This document shows, piece after piece, positions 1-12,247 of a DNA stretch of 64,000 bases. Position 1 is the first letter of the stretch, and each line of letters begins with the position of its first letter. This DNA is from Canna indica (Eukaryota; Streptophyta; Magnoliopsida; Zingiberales; Cannaceae), in NCBI GenBank assembly GCA_034359265.1, contig CP136897.1, forward strand, positions 31,235,501 to 31,299,500, given 5' to 3'. The notes beneath the pieces were generated by a model that searched no databases, was not told the origin of the DNA, and saw only the letters and a program-made list of their open reading frames with translations. The translations under genes and the position numbers were made by a program.

Positions 1-104
1 GACTTCCCAGGGTGTCACCCATCCTAGTACTACTCTCGCCCAAGAATGCTTAACTTCGGAGTTCTGATGGGATACGGTGCGTTAGTGCTGGTATGATCGC
101 ACCC
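1..104 (-). rRNA. 5S rRNA copy 1 (cut by window edge)
   Basis: The last 13 nt of the RNA lie outside the window. Changes: C92A, G60T, G58A, G31T. It belongs to the same type as copies 6, 11 and 16. Confidence 0.95.
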
Positions 105-472
105 GTCATGCACCTCTGATCGTCGGCTAATAAGGGTGAGCATCCGAGGGACAGCTCGGGGTCATTTTCTTCGTCTCTTTGCGCGCCTTTCAGCGCCACG
201 TGAAAAGCTGAAATCTGACAATAATGCACGGAGTTACGCCCGTTTTAAACGAAAAATAATAATTGAAATGTTATTTTTCTTATTTATTTACAAATTTTAA
301 TTTTTCGGGTCGGTTCGTCGATCGAACCGGCCGTAGAGGTTGCGGCGGGCCCCGCGCGGGCGATCGACAGCCAAATTTTATGGCGACGATGTCGTCCGTC
401 CTTATCGTTTGGTTAGAAAGATTGGTAAAAAAAATGATCTCGTCGTTCAATCAAATAGGTAGTAAAAAAATA

Positions 473-589
473 GGTGCAACACGAGGACTTCCCAGGGGGT
501 CACCCATCCGAGTACTACTCTCGCCCAACCACGCTTAACTTCGTAGTTCTGATGGGATCCGGTGCGTTAGTGCTGGTATGATCGCACCC
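473..589 (-). rRNA. 5S rRNA copy 2
   Basis: Full length. Changes: A80C (box C), C61G (box A), C46A. The T tract is interrupted (plus strand AAAAAAATAGG). Confidence 0.97.
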
Positions 590-959
590 GTCATGCTCTT
601 CTGATCGTCGGCTAATAAGGGTGAGCGTCCGAGGGAGAGTTCGGGGGTCATTTTCTTTGTCTCTTCGCGCGCCTTTCAGCGCCACGTGAAAAGCTGAAAT
701 CGGACAATAATGCACGGAGTTACGCCCATTTTAAACGAAAAATAATAATTAAAACGTTATTTTTCTTATTTATTTACAAATTTTAATTTTTTGGGTCGGT
801 TCGTCGATCGAGCCGGCCGTAGAGGTTGCGGCGGGCCCCACGCGGGCGATCGACAGCTAAGATTTATGGCGACGACGTCGTCCGTCCTTAACGTTTGGTT
901 AGAAAGATTGGTAAAAAAAATGATCTCGTCGTGCAATCAAATAGGTAGAAAAAATAAAA

Positions 960-1076
960 GGTGCAACACGAGGACTTCCCAAGGGGTCACCCATCCAAGT
1001 ACCACTCTCGCGCAAGCACGCTTAACTTCGGAGTTCTGATTGGATCTAGAGCGTTAGTGCTGGTATGATCACAACC
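960..1076 (-). rRNA. 5S rRNA copy 3
   Basis: Full length but heavily changed: C95T, A80T, A74G, G65C, C36A, G30A, C29T, A27T, C6T, G3T. The BamHI site is lost. The T tract is short (plus strand AAAAAATAAAAGG). Likely a poor template or a pseudogene. Confidence 0.93.
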
Positions 1077-1445
1077 GATACGCACTTCTGATCGTCGGCT
1101 AATAAGGGTGAGCGTCCGAGGGAGAGTTCGGGGGTCATTTTCTTCGTCTCTTTGCGCGCCTTTCAGCGCCACGTGAAAAGCTGAAATCGGACAATAATGC
1201 ACGGAGTTACGCCCGTTTTAAACGAAAAATAATAATTGAAATGTTATTTTTCTTATTTATTTTCAAATTTTAATTTTTCGGGTCGGTTGGTCGATCAAGC
1301 CGGCCGTAGAGGTTGCGGCGGACCCCGCGCGGGCGATCGACAGCCAAATTTTATGGCGACGACGTCGTCCGTCCTTAACGTTTGTTTAGAAAGATTGGTA
1401 AAAAAAATGATCTCGTCGTGCAATCAAATAGGTAGTAAAAAAAAA

Positions 1446-1562
1446 GGTGCAACACGAGGACTTCCCAAGGGCTCACCCATCCTAGTACCACTCTCGCGCA
1501 AGCACGCTGTACTTCGAAGTTCTGATGGGATCCGGTGCGTTAGTGCTAGTATGATCGCACCC
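1446..1562 (-). rRNA. 5S rRNA copy 4
   Basis: Changes: C95T, C91G, A74G, G65C, A54C, T53A, C46T, C15T. The two adjacent changes at 53-54 fall in box A. Confidence 0.95.
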
Positions 1563-1930
1563 GTCATGCACTTCTGATCGTCAGCTAATAAGGGTGAGCG
1601 TCCGAGGGATAGCTCGGGTTCATTTTCTTCGTCTCTTCGCGCGCCTTTTAGCGCCACGTAAAAAGCTGAAATCGGACAATAATGCACGGAGTTACGGCCG
1701 TTTTAAATAAAAAATAATAATTGAAATGTTATTTTTCTTATTTATTTACAAATTTTAATTTTTCGGGTCGGTTGGTCGATCGAGCCGGCCGTAGAGGTTG
1801 CGGCGGGCCCCGCACGGACGATCGAAAGCCAAATTTTATGTCGACGACGTCGTCCGTCCTTAACGTTTGGTTAGAAAGATTGGTAAAAAAAATGATCTCG
1901 TCGTGCAATCAAATAGGAAGTAAAAAAAAA

Positions 1931-2047
1931 GGTGCAACACGAGGACTTCCCAGGGGGTCACCCATCTTAGTACAACTCTCGCCCAAGCACCCTTAACTTC
2001 GGAGTTTTGATGGGATCCGGTGCGTTAGTGCTGGTATGATCACACCC
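1931..2047 (-). rRNA. 5S rRNA copy 5
   Basis: Changes: G81A, A74T, C57G, G41A, C6T. Upstream flank is of the GATATG / GAGAGTTCGGGGG spacer family. Confidence 0.96.
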
Positions 2048-2416
2048 GATATGCACTTCTGATCGTCGGCTAATAAGGGTGAGCGTCCGAGGGAGAGTTC
2101 GGGGGTCATTTTCTTCGTCTCTTTGCGCGCCTTTCAGCGCCACGTGAAAAGCTGAAATCGGACAATAATGCACGGAGTTACGCCCGTTTTAAACGAAAAA
2201 TAATAATTGAAATGTTATTTTTCTCATTTGTTTACATATTTTAATTTTTCGGGTTGGTTGGTCGATCGAGCCGGCCGTAGAGGTTGCGGTGGGCCCCGCG
2301 CGGGCGATCGACAGCCAAATTTTATGTCGACGGCGTCGTCCGTCCTTAACGTTTGGTTAGAAAGATTGGTAAAAAAAATGATCTCGTCGTGCAATCAAAT
2401 AGGTAGTAAAAAAAAA

Positions 2417-2533
2417 AGTGCAACACGAGGACTTCCCAGGGTGTCACCCATCCTAGTACTACTCTCGCCGAAGCACGCTTAACTTCGGAGTTCTGATGGG
2501 ATACGGTGCGTTAGTGCTGGTATGATCGCACCC
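2417..2533 (-). rRNA. 5S rRNA copy 6
   Basis: Changes: C117T, C92A, G64C, G31T. First member of the second 2,429-bp block. Confidence 0.96.
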
Positions 2534-2901
2534 GTCATGCACCTCTGATCGTCGGCTAATAAGGGTGAGCATCCGAGGGACAGCTCGGGGTCATTTTCTT
2601 CGTCTCTTTGCGCGCCTTTCAGCGCCACGTGAAAAGCTGAAATCTGACAATAATGCACGGAGTTACGCCCGTTTTAAACGAAAAATAATAATTGAAATGT
2701 TATTTTTCTTATTTATTTACAAATTTTAATTTTTCGGGTCGGTTCGTCGATCGAACCGGCCGTAGAGGTTGCGGCGGGCCCCGCGCGGGCGATCGACAGC
2801 CAAATTTTATGGCGACGATGTCGTCCGTCCTTATCGTTTGGTTAGAAAGATTGGTAAAAAAAATGATCTCGTCGTTCAATCAAATAGGTAGTAAAAAAAT
2901 A

Positions 2902-3018
2902 GGTGCAACACGAGGACTTCCCAGGGGGTCACCCATCCGAGTACTACTCTCGCCCAACCACGCTTAACTTCGTAGTTCTGATGGGATCCGGTGCGTTAGT
3001 GCTGGTATGATCGCACCC
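2902..3018 (-). rRNA. 5S rRNA copy 7
   Basis: Same changes as copy 2 (A80C, C61G, C46A), 2,429 bp to its right. Confidence 0.97.
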
Positions 3019-3388
3019 GTCATGCTCTTCTGATCGTCGGCTAATAAGGGTGAGCGTCCGAGGGAGAGTTCGGGGGTCATTTTCTTTGTCTCTTCGCGCG
3101 CCTTTCAGCGCCACGTGAAAAGCTAAAATCGGACAATAATGCACGGAGTTACGCCCATTTTAAACGAAAAATAATAATTAAAACGTTATTTTTCTTATTT
3201 ATTTACAAATTTTAATTTTTTGGGTCGGTTCGTCGATCGAGCCGGCCGTAGAGGTTGCGGCGGGCCCCACGCGGGCGATCGACAGCTAAGATTTATGGCG
3301 ACGACGTCGTCCGTCCTTAACGTTTGGTTAGAAAGATTGGTAAAAAAAATGATCTCGTCGTGCAATCAAATAGGTAGAAAAAATAAAA

Positions 3389-3505
3389 GGTGCAACACGA
3401 GGACTTCCCAAGGGGTCACCCATCCAAGTACCACTCTCGCGCAAGCACGCTTAACTTCGGAGTTCTGATTGGATCTAGAGCGTTAGTGCTGGTATGATCA
3501 CAACC
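3389..3505 (-). rRNA. 5S rRNA copy 8
   Basis: Same ten changes as copy 3. Confidence 0.93.
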
Positions 3506-3874
3506 GATACGCACTTCTGATCGTCGGCTAATAAGGGTGAGCGTCCGAGGGAGAGTTCGGGGGTCATTTTCTTCGTCTCTTTGCGCGCCTTTCAGCGCCA
3601 CGTGAAAAGCTGAAATCGGACAATAATGCACGGAGTTACGCCCGTTTTAAACGAAAAATAATAATTGAAATGTTATTTTTCTTATTTATTTTCAAATTTT
3701 AATTTTTCGGGTCGGTTGGTCGATCAAGCCGGCCGTAGAGGTTGCGGCGGACCCCGCGCGGGCGATCGACAGCCAAATTTTATGGCGACGACGTCGTCCG
3801 TCCTTAACGTTTGTTTAGAAAGATTGGTAAAAAAAATGATCTCGTCGTGCAATCAAATAGGTAGTAAAAAAAAA

Positions 3875-3991
3875 GGTGCAACACGAGGACTTCCCAAGGG
3901 CTCACCCATCCTAGTACCACTCTCGCGCAAGCACGCTGTACTTCGAAGTTCTGATGGGATCCGGTGCGTTAGTGCTAGTATGATCGCACCC
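3875..3991 (-). rRNA. 5S rRNA copy 9
   Basis: Same changes as copy 4. Confidence 0.95.
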
Positions 3992-4359
3992 GTCATGCAC
4001 TTCTGATCGTCAGCTAATAAGGGTGAGCGTCCGAGGGATAGCTCGGGTTCATTTTCTTCGTCTCTTCGCGCGCCTTTTAGCGCCACGTAAAAAGCTGAAA
4101 TCGGACAATAATGCACGGAGTTACGGCCGTTTTAAATAAAAAATAATAATTGAAATGTTATTTTTCTTATTTATTTACAAATTTTAATTTTTCGGGTCGG
4201 TTGGTCGATCGAGCCGGCCGTAGAGGTTGTGGCGGGCCCCGCACGGACGATCGAAAGCCAAATTTTATGTCGACGACGTCGTCCGTCCTTAACGTTTGGT
4301 TAGAAAGATTGGTAAAATAAATGATCTCGTCATGCAATCAAATAGGAAGTAAAAAAAAA

Positions 4360-4476
4360 GGTGCAACACGAGGACTTCCCAGGGGGTCACCCATCTTAGT
4401 ACAACTCTCGCCCAAGCACCCTTAACTTCGGAGTTTTGATGGGATCCAGTGCGTTAGTGCTGGTATGATCACACCC
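4360..4476 (-). rRNA. 5S rRNA copy 10
   Basis: As copy 5 plus C29T at a CpG. The second T tract downstream is broken by one base. Confidence 0.96.
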
Positions 4477-4845
4477 GATATGCACTTCTGATCGTCGGCT
4501 AATAAGGGTGAGCGTCCGAGGGAGAGTTCGGGGGTCATTTTCTTCGTCTCTTTGCGCGCCTTTCAGCGCCACGTGAAAAGCTGAAATCGGACAATAATGC
4601 ACGGAGTTACGCCCGTTTTAAACGAAAAATAATAATTGAAATGTTATTTTTCTCATTTGTTTACATATTTTAATTTTTCGGGTTGGTTGGTCGATCGAGC
4701 CGGCCGTAGAGGTTGCGGTGGGCCCCGCGCGGGCGATCGACAGCCAAATTTTATGTCGACGGCGTCGTCCGTCCTTAACGTTTGGTTAGAAAGATTGGTA
4801 AAAAAAATGATCTCGTCGTGCAATCAAATAGGTAGTAAAAAAAAA

Positions 4846-4962
4846 AGTGCAACACGAGGACTTCCCAGGGTGTCACCCATCCTAGTACTACTCTCGCCGA
4901 AGCACGCTTAACTTCGGAGTTCTGATGGGATACGGTGCGTTAGTGCTGGTATGATCGCACCC
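4846..4962 (-). rRNA. 5S rRNA copy 11
   Basis: Same changes as copy 6. Confidence 0.96.
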
Positions 4963-5330
4963 GTCATGCACCTCTGATCGTCGGCTAATAAGGGTGAGCA
5001 TCCGAGGGACAGCTCGGGGTCATTTTCTTCGTCTCTTTGCGCGCCTTTCAGCGCCACGTGAAAAGCTGAAATCTGACAATAATGCACGGAGTTACGCCCG
5101 TTTTAAACGAAAAATAATAATTGAAATGTTATTTTTCTTATTTATTTACAAATTTTAATTTTTCGGGTCGGTTCGTCGATCGAACCGGCCGTAGAGGTTG
5201 CGGCGGGCCCCGCGCGGGCGATCGACAGCCAAATTTTATGGCGACGATGTCGTCCGTCCTTATCGTTTGGTTAGAAAGATTGGTAAAAAAAATGATCTCG
5301 TCGTTCAATCAAATAGGTAGTAAAAAAATA

Positions 5331-5447
5331 GGTGCAACACGAGGACTTCCCAGGGGGTCACCCATCCGAGTACTACTCTCGCCCAACCACGCTTAACTTC
5401 GTAGTTCTGATGGGATCCGGTGCGTTAGTGCTGGTATGATCGCACCC
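5331..5447 (-). rRNA. 5S rRNA copy 12
   Basis: Same changes as copy 2. Confidence 0.97.
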
Positions 5448-5817
5448 GTCATGCTCTTCTGATCGTCGGCTAATAAGGGTGAGCGTCCGAGGGAGAGTTC
5501 GGGGGTCATTTTCTTTGTCTCTTCGCGCGCCTTTCAGCGCCACGTGAAAAGCTGAAATCGGACAATAATGCACGGAGTTACGCCCATTTTAAACGAAAAA
5601 TAATAATTAAAACGTTATTTTTCTTATTTATTTACAAATTTTAATTTTTTGGGTCGGTTCGTCGATCGAGCCGGCCGTAGAGGTTGCGGCGGGCCCCACG
5701 CGGGCGATCGACAGCTAAGATTTATGGCGACGACGTCGTCCGTCCTTAACGTTTGGTTAGAAAGATTGGTAAAAAAAATGATCTCGTCGTGCAATCAAAT
5801 AGGTAGAAAAAATAAAA

Positions 5818-5934
5818 GGTGCAACACGAGGACTTCCCAAGGGGTCACCCATCCAAGTACCACTCTCGCGCAAGCACGCTTAACTTCGGAGTTCTGATTG
5901 GATCTAGAGCGTTAGTGCTGGTATGATCACAACC
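5818..5934 (-). rRNA. 5S rRNA copy 13
   Basis: Same ten changes as copy 3. Confidence 0.93.
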
Positions 5935-6303
5935 GATACGCACTTCTGATCGTCGGCTAATAAGGGTGAGCGTCCGAGGGAGAGTTCGGGGGTCATTTTC
6001 TTCGTCTCTTTGCGCGCCTTTCAGCGCCACGTGAAAAGCTGAAATCGGACAATAATGCACGGAGTTACGCCCGTTTTAAACGAAAAATAATAATTGAAAT
6101 GTTATTTTTCTTATTTATTTTCAAATTTTAATTTTTCGGGTCGGTTGGTCGATCAAGCCGGCCGTAGAGGTTGCGGCGGACCCCGCGCGGGCGATCGACA
6201 GCCAAATTTTATGGCGACGACGTCGTCCGTCCTTAACGTTTGTTTAGAAAGATTGGTAAAAAAAATGATCTCGTCGTGCAATCAAATAGGTAGTAAAAAA
6301 AAA

Positions 6304-6420
6304 GGTGCAACACGAGGACTTCCCAAGGGCTCACCCATCCTAGTACCACTCTCGCGCAAGCACGCTGTACTTCGAAGTTCTGATGGGATCCGGTGCGTTA
6401 GTGCTAGTATGATCGCACCC
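6304..6420 (-). rRNA. 5S rRNA copy 14
   Basis: Same changes as copy 4. Confidence 0.95.
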
Positions 6421-6788
6421 GTCATGCACTTCTGATCGTCAGCTAATAAGGGTGAGCGTCCGAGGGATAGCTCGGGTTCATTTTCTTCGTCTCTTCGCGC
6501 GCCTTTTAGCGCCACGTAAAAAGCTGAAATCGGACAATAATGCACGGAGTTACGGCCGTTTTAAATAAAAAATAATAATTGAAATGTTATTTTTCTTATT
6601 TATTTACAAATTTTAATTTTTCGGGTCGGTTGGTCGATCGAGCCGGCCGTAGAGGTTGTGGCGGGCCCCGCACGGACGATCGAAAGCCAAATTTTATGTC
6701 GACGACGTCGTCCGTCCTTAACGTTTGGTTAGAAAGATTGGTAAAAAAAATGATCTCGTCATGCAATCAAATAGGAAGTAAAAAAAAA

Positions 6789-6905
6789 GGTGCAACACGA
6801 GGACTTCCCAGGGGGTCACCCATCTTAGTACAACTCTCGCCCAAGCACCCTTAACTTCGGAGTTTTGATGGGATCCAGTGCGTTAGTGCTGGTATGATCA
6901 CACCC
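6789..6905 (-). rRNA. 5S rRNA copy 15
   Basis: Same as copy 10, including C29T, so blocks two and three are closer to each other than to block one here. Confidence 0.96.
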
Positions 6906-7274
6906 GATATGCACTTCTGATCGTCGGCTAATAAGGGTGAGCGTCCGAGGGAGAGTTCGGGGGTCATTTTCTTCGTCTCTTTGCGCGCCTTTCAGCGCCA
7001 CGTGAAAAGCTGAAATCGGACAATAATGCACGGAGTTACGCCCGTTTTAAACGAAAAATAATAATTGAAATGTTATTTTTCTCATTTGTTTACATATTTT
7101 AATTTTTCGGGTTGGTTGGTCGATCGAGCCGGCCGTAGAGGTTGCGGTGGGCCCCGCGCGGGCGATCGACAGCCAAATTTTATGTCGACGGCGTCGTCCG
7201 TCCTTAACGTTTGGTTAGAAAGATTGGTAAAAAAAATGATCTCGTCGTGCAATCAAATAGGTAGTAAAAAAAAA

Positions 7275-7391
7275 AGTGCAACACGAGGACTTCCCAGGGT
7301 GTCACCCATCCTAGTACTACTCTCGCCGAAGCACGCTTAACTTCGGAGTTCTGATGGGATACGGTGCGTTAGTGCTGGTATGATCGCACCC
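7275..7391 (-). rRNA. 5S rRNA copy 16
   Basis: Same changes as copy 6; start of the partial fourth block. Confidence 0.96.
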
Positions 7392-7759
7392 GTCATGCAC
7401 CTCTGATCGTCGGCTAATAAGGGTGAGCATCCGAGGGACAGCTCGGGGTCATTTTCTTCGTCTCTTTGCGCGCCTTTCAGCGCCACGTGAAAAGCTGAAA
7501 TCTGACAATAATGCACGGAGTTACGCCCGTTTTAAACGAAAAATAATAATTGAAATGTTATTTTTCTTATTTATTTACAAATTTTAATTTTTCGGGTCGG
7601 TTGGTCGATCGAACCGGCCGTAGAGGTTGCGGCGGGCCCCGCGCGGGCGATCGACAGCCAAATTTTATGGCGACGATGTCGTCCGTCCTTATCGTTTGGT
7701 TAGAAAGATTGGTAAAAAAAATGATCTCGTCGTTCAATCAAATAGGTAGTAAAAAAATA

Positions 7760-7876
7760 GGTGCAACACGAGGACTTCCCAGGGGGTCACCCATCCGAGT
7801 ACAACTCTCGCCCAACCACGCTTAACTTCGTAGTTCTGATGGGATCCGGTGCGTTAGTGCTGGTATGATCGCACCC
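7760..7876 (-). rRNA. 5S rRNA copy 17
   Basis: As copy 2 plus A74T. The 2,429-bp periodicity ends in its upstream spacer. Confidence 0.96.
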
Positions 7877-8245
7877 GTCATGCTCTTCTGATCGTCGGCT
7901 AATAAGGGTGAGCGTCCGAGGGAGAGTTCGGGGGTCATTTTCTTTGTCTCTTCGCGCGCCTTTCAGCGCCACGTGAAAAGCTGAAATCAGACAATAATGC
8001 ACGGAGTTACGCCCGTTTTAAACGAAAAATAATAATTGAATTGTTATTTTTCTTATTTATTTACAAATTTTAATTTTTCGGGTCGGTTGGTCGATCGAGC
8101 TGGCCGTAGAGGTTGCGGCGGGCCCCGCGCGGGCGATCGACAGCCAAGATTTATGGCGACGACGTCGTCCGTCCTTAAGGTTTGGTTAGAAAGATTGGTA
8201 AAAAAAATGATCTCGTCGTGCAATCAAATAGGAAGTAAAAAAAAA

Positions 8246-8362
8246 GGTGCAACACGAGGACTTCCCAAGGGGTCACCCATCCTAGTACTAGTCTCGCCCA
8301 AGCACGCTTAACTTAGGAGTTCTAATGGGATCCGGTGCATTAGTGCTAGTATGATCGCACCA
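8246..8362 (-). rRNA. 5S rRNA copy 18
   Basis: Changes: C95T, G72C, G48T, C39T, C24T, C15T, G1T. The first transcribed base is altered. Confidence 0.94.
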
Positions 8363-8732
8363 AATATGCCCTTCTGATCATCGGCTAATAAGGGTGAGCG
8401 TCCGAGGGAGAGTTCGGGGGTCATTTTCTTCGTCTATTTTGGGCGCCTTTCAGCGCCACGTGAAAAGCTGAAATCGGACAATAATGCACGGAGTTACGCT
8501 CGTTTTAAACGAAAAATAATAATTGAAATGTTATTTTTCTTATTTATTTACAAATTATAATTTTTCGGGTTGGTTGGTCGATCGAGCCGGCCGTAGAGGT
8601 TGCGGCGAGCCCCGCGTGGGCGATCGACAGCCAAATTTTATGTCAACGACGTCGTCCGTCCTTAACGTTTGGTTAGAAAGATTGGTAAAAAAAATGATCT
8701 CGTCGTGCAATCAAATAGGTAGTAAAAAAAAA

Positions 8733-8849
8733 GGTGCAACACGAGGACTTCCCAAAGGGTCACCCATCCTAGTACTACTCTCGCCCAAGCACGCTTATCT
8801 TCGGAGTTCTGATGGGATCCGGTGCGTTAGTGCTAGTATGATCGCACCC
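8733..8849 (-). rRNA. 5S rRNA copy 19
   Basis: Changes: C95T, C94T, T52A, C15T. Confidence 0.96.
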
Positions 8850-9216
8850 GTCATGCACTTCTGATCGTCGGCTAATAAGGGTGAGCGTCCAAGGAACAAC
8901 TCTGGGTCATTTTCTTCGTCTCTTCGCGCGCATTTCAGCGCCACGTGAAAAGTTGAAATCGGACAATAATGCACGGAGTTACGCCCGTTTTAAACGAAAA
9001 ATAATAATTGAAATGTTATTTTTCTTATTTATTTACAAATTTTAATTTTTCGGGTCGATTGGTCGATCGAGCCGGCCGTAGAGGTTGCGGCGGGCCCCGC
9101 GCGGGCGATCGACAGCCAAGATTTATGGCGACGACGTCGTCCGTCCTTAACGTTTGGTTAGAAAGATTGGTAAAAAAAATGATCTCGTCGTGCAATCAAA
9201 TATGTAGTAAAAAAAA

Positions 9217-9333
9217 GGTACAACGCGAGGACTTCCTAGGGGGTCACCCATCCTAGTACAACTCTCGCCCAAGCACGCTTAACTTCGGAGTTTTGATGGG
9301 ATCCGGTGCGTTAGTGCTGGTATGATCACACCC
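9217..9333 (-). rRNA. 5S rRNA copy 20
   Basis: Changes: C114T, T109C, G97A, A74T, G41A, C6T. Confidence 0.95.
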
Positions 9334-9703
9334 GATATGCACTTCTGATCGTCGGCTAATAAGGGTGAGCGTCCGAGGGAGTGTTCGGGGGTCATTTTCT
9401 TCGTCTCTTTGCGCGCCTTTCAGCGCCACGTGAAAAGCTGAAATCGGACAATAATGCACGGAGTTACGCCCATTTTAAACGAAAAATAATAATTAAAACG
9501 TTATTTTTCTTATTTATTTACAAATTTTAATTTTTTGGGTCGGTTCGTCGATCGAGCCGGCCGTAGAGGTTGCGGCGGGCCCCACGCCGGCGATCGACAG
9601 CCAAGATTTATGGCGACGACGTCGTCCGTCCTTAACGTTTGGTTAGAAAGATTGGTAAAAAAAATGATCTCGTCGTGCAATCAAATAGGTAGAAAAAATA
9701 AAA

Positions 9704-9820
9704 GGTGCAACACGAGGACTTCCCAAGGGGTCACCCATCCTAGTACCACTCTCGCGCAAGCACGCTTAACTTCGGAGTTCTGATTGGATCTAGAGCGTTA
9801 GTGCTGGTATGATCACAACC
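9704..9820 (-). rRNA. 5S rRNA copy 21
   Basis: The copy 3 type without A80T: the same cluster C36A, G30A, C29T, A27T and the same damaged T tract, outside the 2,429-bp blocks. Confidence 0.93.
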
Positions 9821-10189
9821 GATACGCACTTCTGATCGTCGGCTAATAAGGGTGAGCGTCCGAGGGAGAGTTCGGGGGTCATTTTCTTCGTCTCTTTGCG
9901 CGCCTTTCAGCGCCACGTGAAAAGCTGAAATCGGACAATAATGCACGGAGTTACGCCCGTTTTAAATGAAAAATAATAATTGAAATGTTATTTTTCTTAT
10001 TTATTTACAAATTTTAATTTTTCGGGTCGGTTGGTCGATCAAGCCGGCCGTAGAGGTTGCGGCGGACCCCGCGCGGGCGATCGACAGCCAAATTTTATGG
10101 CGACGACGTCGTCCGTCCTTAACGTTTGTTTAGAAAGATTGGTAAAAAAAATGATCTCGTCGTGCAATCAAATAGGTAGTAAAAAAAAA

Positions 10190-10306
10190 GGTGCAACACG
10201 AGGACTTCCCAAGGGCTCACCCATCCTAGTACCACTCTCGCGCAAGCACGCTGTACTTCGAAGTTCTGATGGGATCCGGTGCGTTAGTGCTAGTATGATC
10301 GCACCC
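10190..10306 (-). rRNA. 5S rRNA copy 22
   Basis: Same changes as copy 4, following a copy 3 type gene as it does in the 2,429-bp blocks. Confidence 0.95.
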
Positions 10307-10674
10307 GTCATGCACTTCTGATCGTCAGCTAATAAGGGTGAGCGTCCGAGGGATAGCTCGGGGTCATTTTCTTCGTCTCTTCGCGCGCCTTTTAGCGCCA
10401 CGTAAAAAGCTGAAATCGGACAATAATGCACGGAGTTACGGCCGTTTTAAATAAAAAATAATAATTGAAATGTTATTTTTCTTATTTATTTACAAATTTT
10501 AATTTTTCGGGTCGGTTGGTCGATCGAGCCGGCCGTAGAGGTTGCGGCGGGCCCCGCACGGACGATCGAAAGCCAAATTTTATGTCGACGACGTCGTCCG
10601 TCCTTAACGTTTGGTTAGAAAGATTGGTAAAATAAATGATCTCGTCGTGCAATCAAATAGGAAGTAAAAAAAAA

Positions 10675-10791
10675 GGTGCAACACGAGGACTTCCCAGGGG
10701 GTCACCCATCCTAGTACAACTCTCGCCCAAGCACCCTTAACTTCGGAGTTTTGATGGGATCCGGTGCGTTAGTGCTGGTATGATCACACCC
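10675..10791 (-). rRNA. 5S rRNA copy 23
   Basis: The copy 5 type without G81A: A74T, C57G, G41A, C6T. The second T tract is broken (GGTAAAATAAATG). Confidence 0.96.
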
Positions 10792-11161
10792 GATATGCAC
10801 TTCTGATCGTCGGCTAATAAGGGTGAGCGTCCGAGGGAGAGTTCGGGGGTCATTTTCTTCGTCTCTTTGCGTGCCTTTCAGCGCCACGTGAAAAGCTGAA
10901 ATCGGACAATAATGCACGGAGTTACGCCCGTTTTAAACGAAAAATAATAATTAAAACGTTATTTTTCTTATTTATTTACAAATTTTAATTTTTCGAGTTG
11001 GTTGGTCGATCGAGCCGGCCGTAGAGGTTGCGGCGGGCCCCGCGCGGGCGATCGACAGCCAAATTTTATGGCGACGACATCGTCCGTTCTTAACGTTTGT
11101 TTAGAAAGATTGGTAAAAAAAATGATCTCGTCGTGCAATCAAATAGGTAGAAAAAATAAAA

Positions 11162-11278
11162 GGTGCAACACGAGGACTTCCCAAGGGGTCACCCATCCAA
11201 GTACCACTCTCGCGCAAGCACGCTTAACTTCGGAGTTGTGATTGGATCTAGAGCGTTAGTGCTGGTATGATCACAACC
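11162..11278 (-). rRNA. 5S rRNA copy 24
   Basis: The copy 3 type with all ten changes plus G41C; fifth occurrence of this damaged type. Confidence 0.93.
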
Positions 11279-11646
11279 GATACGCACTTCTGATCGTCGG
11301 CTAATAAGGGTGAGCGTCCGAGGGAGAGTTCGGGGGTCATTTTCTTCGTCTCTTTGCGCGCCTTTCAGCGCCACGTGAAAAGCTGAAATCGGACAATAAT
11401 GCACGGAGTTACGCCCGTTTTAAACGAAAAATAATAATTGAAATGTTATTTTTCTTATTTATTTACAAATTTTAATTTTTCGGGTCGGTTGGTCGATCAA
11501 GCCGGCCGTAGAGGTTGCGGTGGGCCCCGCGGGGGCGATCGACAGCGAAGATTTATGGCGACGACGTCGTCCATTCTTAACGTTTGGTTAGAAAGATTTG
11601 TAAAAAAAATGATCTTGTCGTGCAATCAAATAGGTAGTAAAAAAAA

Positions 11647-11763
11647 GGTACAACGCGAGGATTTCCCAGGGCGTCACCCATCCTAGTACTACTCTCGGCC
11701 AAGCACGCTTAATTTCGGAGTTCTGATGGAATCCGGTGCGTTAGTGCTGGTATGATCGCACCC
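11647..11763 (-). rRNA. 5S rRNA copy 25
   Basis: Changes: C114T, T109C, G102A, C92G, G66C, G51A, C34T. BamHI site lost. Confidence 0.94.
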
Positions 11764-12130
11764 ATCATGCATTTCTGATCGTCGGCTAATAAGGGTGAGC
11801 GTCCGAGGGACAGCTTGGGGTCATTTTCTTCGTCTCTTTGCGCGCCTTTCAGCGCCACGTGAAAAGCTGAAATCGGACAATGATGCACGGAGTTACGCCC
11901 GTTTTAAACGAAAAATAATAATTGAAATGTTATTTTTCTTATTTATTTACAAATTTTAATTTTTCGGGTTGGTTGGTCGATCTAGCCGGCCGTAGTGGTT
12001 GCAGCGGGCCCCGTGCGGGCGATCGACAGCCAAGATTTATGGCGACGACGTCGTCCGTCGTTAACGTTTGGTTAGAAAGATTGGTAAAAAAATGATCTCG
12101 TCGTGCAATCAAATAGGTAGAAAAAAAAAA

Positions 12131-12247
12131 GGTGCAACACGAGGACTTCCCAAGGGGTCACCCATCCTAGTACCACTCTCGCGGAAGCACGCTTCACTTC
12201 GGAGTTCTGATGCGATCCGGTGCGTTAGTGCTAGTATGATCGCACCC
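12131..12247 (-). rRNA. 5S rRNA copy 26
   Basis: Changes: C95T, A74G, G65C, G64C, T53G, C35G, C15T. Confidence 0.95.

Larger units (their letters stand above)
1..7990. repeat. Five-unit higher-order repeat, 2,429-bp period
   Basis: Five successive and mutually different 5S units recur in the same order at an exact 2,429-bp spacing: copies 1-5, 6-10, 11-15 and then 16-17. Each gene's private changes repeat too (for example C61G/C46A at 473, 2902 and 5331). I see only a handful of differences between the blocks. Similarity breaks near 7,990. The third to fifth members recur as a set at 9704-10791. Confidence 0.93.

Noticed and set aside
263..538. Recurrent plus-strand open frames of about 91 codons (starting TTG-AAA-TGT, ending at GCT-TAA), repeated through the window
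   Set aside because: They run through the spacer and then antisense through the 5S gene. Frames break freely in many units (frameshifts, early stops, 73- to 113-codon variants), the start is non-ATG, and the repetition is simply that of the rDNA unit.
515..715. Minus-strand frames of 61-87 codons starting at GTG-CAT-TAT
   Set aside because: These are promoter-side spacer read through the 5' half of the 5S gene. They change frame between spacer families and show no protein-like conservation.
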